From assembly GCF_000968175.1 (NCBI RefSeq), contig NZ_FO704551.1, positions 682,001 through 746,000 of the forward strand: a DNA stretch of 64,000 nucleotides. Reading direction: 5' to 3'. The translations under genes were made by a program, and so were the position numbers. The notes under the pieces are model-generated. The model searched no databases and was not told the DNA's origin. It was given only the letters and a program-made list of their open reading frames with translations. Position 1 is the first letter of the stretch; the number at the start of each line of letters is the position of its first letter. Of this stretch, positions 59,015 through 64,000 are shown piece by piece. The stretch is from Xenorhabdus poinarii G6 (lineage in GTDB: Bacteria; Pseudomonadota; Gammaproteobacteria; Enterobacterales; Enterobacteriaceae).

Positions 59015-62000
59015 TATGACTCACTTATCATGTCAACAGAGGGAAATAGCGCCGTTTTAAGTTGAGCGATGCTTTCAGGCTGCAGAAGCTGGTAATGACC
59101 TACTTTCAATTGGATTACGCGCGGTGGGTTAGCCCGTAGCGCTGGCGAATTTTCAAGATAGGAATAGTGGTCGCCAGCTGCTTTAATCACGGTAATCGGT
59201 GCCTGGACATGGCGCAGTTGTAATTCTTCAAAGTTGTAGCCAAAGGTGTAAGTTTGTTTGACGATTTTAACGATACGTTCAACTAACTCAGTCTGTAACT
59301 GTGGGAAACGTCGGCAAATAAAACCAATAAAATCGCTTTCACTACTACACTCATCTAGGCAGCGCTCAAGCAGAGGCCCCTCAACTTGACGGGCGAAAAC
59401 GGAAAACAAAATTGCTACAAACACTGGATTAGTGAAGCTAACTTGTTGGTCGTACTCCTGCTCGCGGTCAAACTGCGTTTTCGGTGAACCTGGAGCGATC
59501 AGATATAGAGAGGCGACTTGCTGGCCTGCTGCCTCCAACTGGTAGGCAGCTTCAAACGCTACACGCGCGCCAAAGGAGTAGCCCCACAATGTATAAGGCC
59601 CCTGCGGCTGTAACTTCCGAATCTGCGCGATATCTGCCGCCGCCATCTGCTGAATGGACGACAGTGGTACTTCCCCTTCATTGATCCCCAGCGCTTGCAC
59701 GCCATAAAACGCATGATCTTGGCTCAGGCTCTCTCCTAGCGCTTTAAGACTGAGCGGGTAACCCCCAAGACCTGGCCAGCAGAAAATTGCTGGCGCCGAT
59801 TGACGATTAAAAGGTACCAGACGCGACATCTGCTGTGTCTTAGAATTATTGCGATCTATCCATTCGGCCAACGCTATAATTCTCGGCGCCTGAAATAGAA
59901 TTTGCATTGGTAATTTGATATTGAGTGCTTTGTTTACCTGGTTGATGAACATCACCGCTGTTAGCGAATTCCCACCGCTCTCAAAGAAATCATCGTCGAC
60001 CGAGACTGTGTCCCACTTCATGACCCGGCACCAGATATCGGCCAATTTCTGTTGTAATTCGTTCTGCGCTGCAATGAAAGGTTTTTCACTATTTAACTGA
60101 CTTGCATACTGGCGATTAAGCAACTGTTGGTCAACTTTGCCATTAGCCATCAGCGGAAGATTTTCCATCACGAGTACTCGGTTCGGGATCATATAGTGCG
60201 GTAACTGGGCAGCTAAATCGGCCTTCAGCATCTCGCTTGGGCCTTGCATATGCACCCGGTCTTCATCCATACCATCATGAGTTAACTGAGAATGGCTCAG
60301 CGGGCCGCCTATGCAGAAATAGCAGCTATGCAACTGCCTGCCGTGGCGGGCTAGGAGTGCCCGCATAGCATTCGCGGCAGGCAACTCGTTTCCACTCTTT
60401 GAACTGTAACCAGCCGACATCATGCCTAATCCCAGCGGATTAGCTTGCAGACGATGCAGAGTACGTCCAAGAGTGACGTAATGCATCGGAACATTATCAT
60501 GGTTATTCACCATCATGATACCAAATCGCGCGCGCTGGTATACCTGTTGGTTAATGGCGATAACATGCTGACAGGCTAAAACCTCTTCGTCTAGAAAATG
60601 TAGCGCACCCTGACGATATTCGTACATCCCCGCAGACATGTCGGTTACCCCCCCCGCATGAACCTGCACAAAAAACTCAGGTTCATCGGTCTTCACCTCC
60701 GTATTCGCGGGCTGGATGCGGTAATCGCCAAGATAATAGTCGCTTGATGCGCCGTCGTACCACTGGGGCAAAACACCAGGCTCGGCGTTGGCGACAACCT
60801 GCAGGCCATATTCTGGCAGCAGTTCGTCAAACAATCCCAGCATATGGCCCGCTTCCATTTCCAGAACCTCTTGAATATTGTTCTGATAAATAGGCTCAAT
60901 AGCTGAGCGTTTGCCGATAAAGTGTATCGTTATGCTTGCCATCGACTTCTCCGGCAGTTCGCATACCTGATAAAGTCGATGATATACCGGATGGTAATAA
61001 TAAATTCCCGCTGGCCAACCAAACATTTTATGCAACTCAAGATACATCTGAGCTGCGTAAAGAGCCCCGGGTGACGCGTAAGCATATTTAGGCAATAGGC
61101 GGTTTGCACTTGTAAACTGGCCAAAGTTACGCAGCAACGAGCCAAAGGCTTCCGTCGACAGTGTAAGGAGCGTTCTTACCTGCTCTGTGCGTTGGTGTCG
61201 ACCCAGGATCGATAACAGTTGTGATTCGGTAACCGGCGTCGAGCCTTCAAAGAAACGATAACTTTTACGACTGAAAGCGCGATAGCGTTGAGCCGGTGTA
61301 GCTTCCTTACCTGACAGTTCAATCACAGGAAAGGGCAGGCACTGTTCCTCACTGCGACACCCCATGTTGGATAACTGAGCCTTTACCTGCTGCTTACTCG
61401 TTTTGGACTGGTGATGCTCGCTATGGATCCCTTGATCCATCAACGCTGCGTTCTGCTCATCCAACTCAATACAGGCAATCAGGTTCTGATAGTGCGTGCG
61501 TTCATCTTCATTCACCACGATTGCCGCTCTTTTCACCCAGCGATGACGTTCTATTGCCAGACGAATTTCATCCAGTTCAATACGATAGCCACGCAGCTTA
61601 ATCTGATTATCGACGCGGCCGACAAAGTGATAACAGCCGGCATTATCGCGGTACACGACATCGCCTGTACGATATAAGCGTGAATGCTTGGGCTCGGTTG
61701 TAAAACGGTTATCTAGGAACCTTTCAGCTGTCAGGTCGGGGCGCTGTAAATAGCCATCGGCAACCTGTACGCCAGATATATACAGTTCGCCTTTTTCCCC
61801 TTCCGCGATCGGCTGCTGATATGGATCAAGTACATAAAACCGTGTGTCGTCTACTGGATAGCCTATTGGTACGGCATCCGGCAACTGTTCCAGCGTGTCC
61901 CATTTTACCTCATACACCGAAGAGTTGATGGTGCATTCTGTTGGTCCATACAGGTTGATTAGATGGGTATTCGGTAGGCATTGAAATAATTGCCGCGCAA

Positions 62001-62841
62001 GATTACGCGTTAATATTTCACCGCCGCAAAAGACATGAGTTAACGCTTGGCAGTCCTGTAATAGTGGTTGATCGACCAATGCCTGCAACAGGGTTGGTAC
62101 ACATTGAAGACAGGTGATCTGCTCATGCAGCAACGTTTCCGCCATCAGGTCTGGATCGCTATAGCACCCTTTCGGTGCGATTACTAACGTAACGCCCATC
62201 GCCGGCGCCAGGATTTCCCACTGTGCGGCGTCAAAACTCATCGGCGTTTTCTGCAAAATACGGCTGTGTGTGCCAAAAGCAAAGCGTCTGCTGAGGTAGC
62301 ACATTTGGTAGGATATATTCTGGTAGTTGACCATCACGCCTTTGGGTTTACCCGAACTGCCGGATGTGTAAATTACATAAGCCAGCCTCTCTCTATCCTT
62401 GGCTTCCATGAAGTTAAACGACTCAGGCAAGTGGAATAGATAAGGAATATCATTTTCGGTTATAATAGTAACGTCATGTTCGACTAGCGCTTGCAGTTTT
62501 TCTTTAAGGTGATGTTGACAAAAAATAACGTCGACCCTCGAATCCGCAATCATGTAGCGCAGCCGCTCTTCCGGATATTCAGGCGCCAGCGGCAAATAGG
62601 CATAGCCGGTGGCCAAAATTCCCCAAGCGGCGGTAACTAAGCTTACGGAAGGCTCACAGAATAAACCGATGCAAACTGTGTTCTCATTAACACTCTGCTG
62701 TAAACGGGAATAAATACTGAATATATGCTGGAAAAAATCTTGATAATTTAGTTCGCTGTCAGCATCCCTCACCGCAATGGATTCAGGATGAAGGCTACGT
62801 TTTTGAGATAATTGTTCAAATAGTCCCACAAAATTATTCAT
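59014..62841 (-). CDS. indC: indigoidine synthase-type NRPS (A-Ox-T-TE)
   Basis: Single-module synthases of the IndC/BpsA type adenylate L-glutamine, cyclise and oxidise it, and two units dimerise to the blue pigment indigoidine. In 1,275 residues the order is: adenylation domain (A3 motif YTSGSSGKPKGVM at 158-170, A4 FDAAQWE at 203-209, A8 region with YRTGDV and KLRGYRIELDEIR near 405-440); a flavin oxidase inserted before the A10 motif NGKVD (about 530-850); carrier with GGNSL; and thioesterase with nucleophile GYSFG. No condensation domain, as expected. No premature stop; all core motifs look intact. The glutamine preference is inferred from family architecture. Confidence 0.93.
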   Translation of the reverse strand: MNNFVGLFEQLSQKRSLHPESIAVRDADSELNYQDFFQHIFSIYSRLQQSVNENTVCIGLFCEPSVSLVTAAWGILATGYAYLPLAPEYPEERLRYMIADSRVDVIFCQHHLKEKLQALVEHDVTIITENDIPYLFHLPESFNFMEAKDRERLAYVIYTSGSSGKPKGVMVNYQNISYQMCYLSRRFAFGTHSRILQKTPMSFDAAQWEILAPAMGVTLVIAPKGCYSDPDLMAETLLHEQITCLQCVPTLLQALVDQPLLQDCQALTHVFCGGEILTRNLARQLFQCLPNTHLINLYGPTECTINSSVYEVKWDTLEQLPDAVPIGYPVDDTRFYVLDPYQQPIAEGEKGELYISGVQVADGYLQRPDLTAERFLDNRFTTEPKHSRLYRTGDVVYRDNAGCYHFVGRVDNQIKLRGYRIELDEIRLAIERHRWVKRAAIVVNEDERTHYQNLIACIELDEQNAALMDQGIHSEHHQSKTSKQQVKAQLSNMGCRSEEQCLPFPVIELSGKEATPAQRYRAFSRKSYRFFEGSTPVTESQLLSILGRHQRTEQVRTLLTLSTEAFGSLLRNFGQFTSANRLLPKYAYASPGALYAAQMYLELHKMFGWPAGIYYYHPVYHRLYQVCELPEKSMASITIHFIGKRSAIEPIYQNNIQEVLEMEAGHMLGLFDELLPEYGLQVVANAEPGVLPQWYDGASSDYYLGDYRIQPANTEVKTDEPEFFVQVHAGGVTDMSAGMYEYRQGALHFLDEEVLACQHVIAINQQVYQRARFGIMMVNNHDNVPMHYVTLGRTLHRLQANPLGLGMMSAGYSSKSGNELPAANAMRALLARHGRQLHSCYFCIGGPLSHSQLTHDGMDEDRVHMQGPSEMLKADLAAQLPHYMIPNRVLVMENLPLMANGKVDQQLLNRQYASQLNSEKPFIAAQNELQQKLADIWCRVMKWDTVSVDDDFFESGGNSLTAVMFINQVNKALNIKLPMQILFQAPRIIALAEWIDRNNSKTQQMSRLVPFNRQSAPAIFCWPGLGGYPLSLKALGESLSQDHAFYGVQALGINEGEVPLSSIQQMAAADIAQIRKLQPQGPYTLWGYSFGARVAFEAAYQLEAAGQQVASLYLIAPGSPKTQFDREQEYDQQVSFTNPVFVAILFSVFARQVEGPLLERCLDECSSESDFIGFICRRFPQLQTELVERIVKIVKQTYTFGYNFEELQLRHVQAPITVIKAAGDHYSYLENSPALRANPPRVIQLKVGHYQLLQPESIAQLKTALFPSVDMISES

Positions 62842-63186
62842 AATAATGCTATAAATGCCCTAGATTTATAAGGATACTGTTAGTGTTATTTTAACTATCA
62901 GTAATTTAATTAAGTAATAAGATTAGTGAGTTATATTATTATTTATCACTGTCATTACTTTATTCATCCTTGTAAACTTTCGGAATTCATCCTATTTAAG
63001 AGTTAATAATTGTCAGTCAATATATGAGTGCTGAAGTTTTTTCATGCAAAATCTTTGGCTAAAAAGCCATAAATAACCATACCTTTTGGCGCTGTTTATC
63101 TATCATATTAAATGCTAATATGACGACTTTATTCCCCACTAACTTGTAGGCTGAATAAACAATGTTTCCAGAAATAAAAAGATCTT
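62842..63186 (-). promoter_or_regulatory. indB-indC intergenic region
   Basis: 345 AT-rich bases between indB and indC, both on the minus strand. A small hairpin GGCT-TTTT-AGCC (63058-63069) could end or pause indB transcription. The size suggests that indC-indA has its own promoter, but no clear -35/-10 pair was assigned. Confidence 0.45.
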
Positions 63187-63879
63187 TTAACTGGTGCTAC
63201 GGAGACCTCTTAATAGACACCAATTAACTACATCGGAAAATGAACTAACGATAATGTCGGGCTTGGCCGCCGCTAATATCGTGCGATGTTGAATACCGTA
63301 ATCTACAGCTATTACCTGACAGCCAACTTGGTGTGCCATCAATATATCGTGCGTAGTGTCTCCGACCATGACCGACTCTTCAGCCACAGCCTGGTAGTGG
63401 GCTAGTATGTTATTCCCCGATTCCGGCGCTGGTTTTTTATCCTTCACCTGATCGGCGCATACAACTACATCAAACAGCCCAGCAATGCCCGATGCGATTA
63501 ATAAAGCATTAGCGCTGCGTGCGAACTTATTGGTTGTAACCGCCAGCTGAAAGCCAGACTGTTTCAGTTGAAACAATCCTGCGGCAACCCCGGGAAATAA
63601 CAGTTCGGCCGCCATAGGTAAAATTAGCGTCTGAAATTGCCGTTGATACTCCTCCACGCAGTCTGTTACCCTTTGCCCGTCCTCAGCTTGCGACAAAAGT
63701 TGCGCAAACGCCCGTTCTAATGGCAACCCAATCGTTTCTCGAATTTGTTCATCGTGCGCTGGTTCCGGCAATTTTAACTGCTGAAAAGTGGCGCGAAAGG
63801 CTGAAATAATCGCTTTCGCCGTATCAAACAAAGTACCGTCAAGGTCAAACATAATGACTCGGAGATGGGGTTTCATCAA
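63187..63879 (-). CDS. indB: IndB, HAD-family phosphatase
   Basis: HAD phosphatase homologous to phosphoglycolate phosphatase. The 230-residue product has motif I FDLDGTLFD (Asp12 and Asp14), motif II TTNKF near 117, motif III KDKKPAPESGNN and motif IV VGDTTHDI. In Streptomyces and Dickeya clusters IndB accompanies IndA and IndC and is thought to dephosphorylate a C-glycoside or clear toxic side products; its exact role is unsettled. It is preceded by the tail of another minus-strand gene 17 bases away, implying an operon extending past the window. Confidence 0.85.
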   Translation of the reverse strand: MMKPHLRVIMFDLDGTLFDTAKAIISAFRATFQQLKLPEPAHDEQIRETIGLPLERAFAQLLSQAEDGQRVTDCVEEYQRQFQTLILPMAAELLFPGVAAGLFQLKQSGFQLAVTTNKFARSANALLIASGIAGLFDVVVCADQVKDKKPAPESGNNILAHYQAVAEESVMVGDTTHDILMAHQVGCQVIAVDYGIQHRTILAAAKPDIIVSSFSDVVNWCLLRGLRSTS

Positions 63880-63896
63880 TCCTATTTCTCTGAAGG

Positions 63897-64000
63897 TTAA
63901 TAATTTGGGATTTTAATTAAGCAGTCTTTTTTATTCTCTATTTCTGGACGATAAACCTGCTCCTGCCAATCACCAGCAGGAACCGGTTCCATCGAGATGG
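63897..64000 (-). CDS. C-terminal end of an unidentified gene upstream of indB
   Basis: On the minus strand an open frame enters from the window edge and ends at 63897 with MEPVPAGDWQEQVYRPEIEN then KKDCLIKIPNY and a stop. It is 17 bases before indB, in the same direction, with a ribosome site (GAAGGT complement) compatible with a shared transcript. Only about 34 residues are visible; no family can be assigned. It may be a further member of the indigoidine-type cluster. Confidence 0.5.
   Translation of the reverse strand, partial: ISMEPVPAGDWQEQVYRPEIENKKDCLIKIPNY

Noticed and set aside
1..64000. tRNA or rRNA genes, phage attachment sites
   Set aside because: Looked for conserved tRNA arms and rRNA segments by eye; none was found, and the accessory region is not visibly bounded by att-like repeats.

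Overview
The window is a chromosomal segment of a gammaproteobacterium of the order Enterobacterales. Gene order and protein sequence across the first 48.6 kb follow the Escherichia coli leu-ilv-mra-fts-secA-aceEF-lpd region closely. Several points suggest the Morganellaceae, most likely Xenorhabdus or a close relative: moderate GC, nadC and aroP missing from their usual places, a DUF721 gene beside secM, and an accessory tail with secondary-metabolite genes. The genus is an inference from context, not a database result.

Layout. 1-1441 (minus): leuA (C-terminus cut by the window edge) with its leuL leader peptide, attenuator and promoter. 2197-5300: leuO and an AMP-forming acyl-CoA ligase. 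5575-8892: ilvIH and cra. 9450-26365: the division and cell wall (dcw) cluster from a promoter with MraZ boxes through mraZ-rsmH-ftsL-ftsI-murEF-mraY-murD-ftsW-murGC-ddlB-ftsQAZ. 26464-31426: lpxC, a minus-strand DUF721 (DciA-like) gene, secM with a diverged arrest peptide, and secA. 31582-35590: a minus-strand ABC-F ATPase, mutT, yacG, zapD and coaE. 35720-39034: the hofC-hofB-ppdD type IV pilus operon. 39373-48613: ampDE, pdhR and aceE-aceF-lpd.

The accessory region starts after the lpd terminator. It holds a putative lipoprotein, a complete IS3-family (IS150-type) element with terminal inverted repeats and an AAA target duplication, decayed coding remnants, and a compact plus-strand operon (51966-57509). 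The operon encodes a beta-keto acid cleavage enzyme (BKACE), an alpha/beta-hydrolase, a PcaF-like thiolase, a HemB paralogue, an EamA exporter and a regulator joining a SnoaL-like domain to a LuxR-type HTH. I do not recognise this combination as a described pathway. Since HemB chemistry is a Knorr-type pyrrole condensation and the neighbours make or release beta-keto acids, a dedicated pyrrole-type small-molecule pathway is my leading hypothesis. Remnants of IS transposases lie downstream.

The window ends in a minus-strand indigoidine-type cluster: indB (HAD phosphatase), indC (single-module NRPS, A-Ox-T-TE) and indA (PsuG-like glycosidase), with the tail of another unidentified gene upstream of indB at the window edge.
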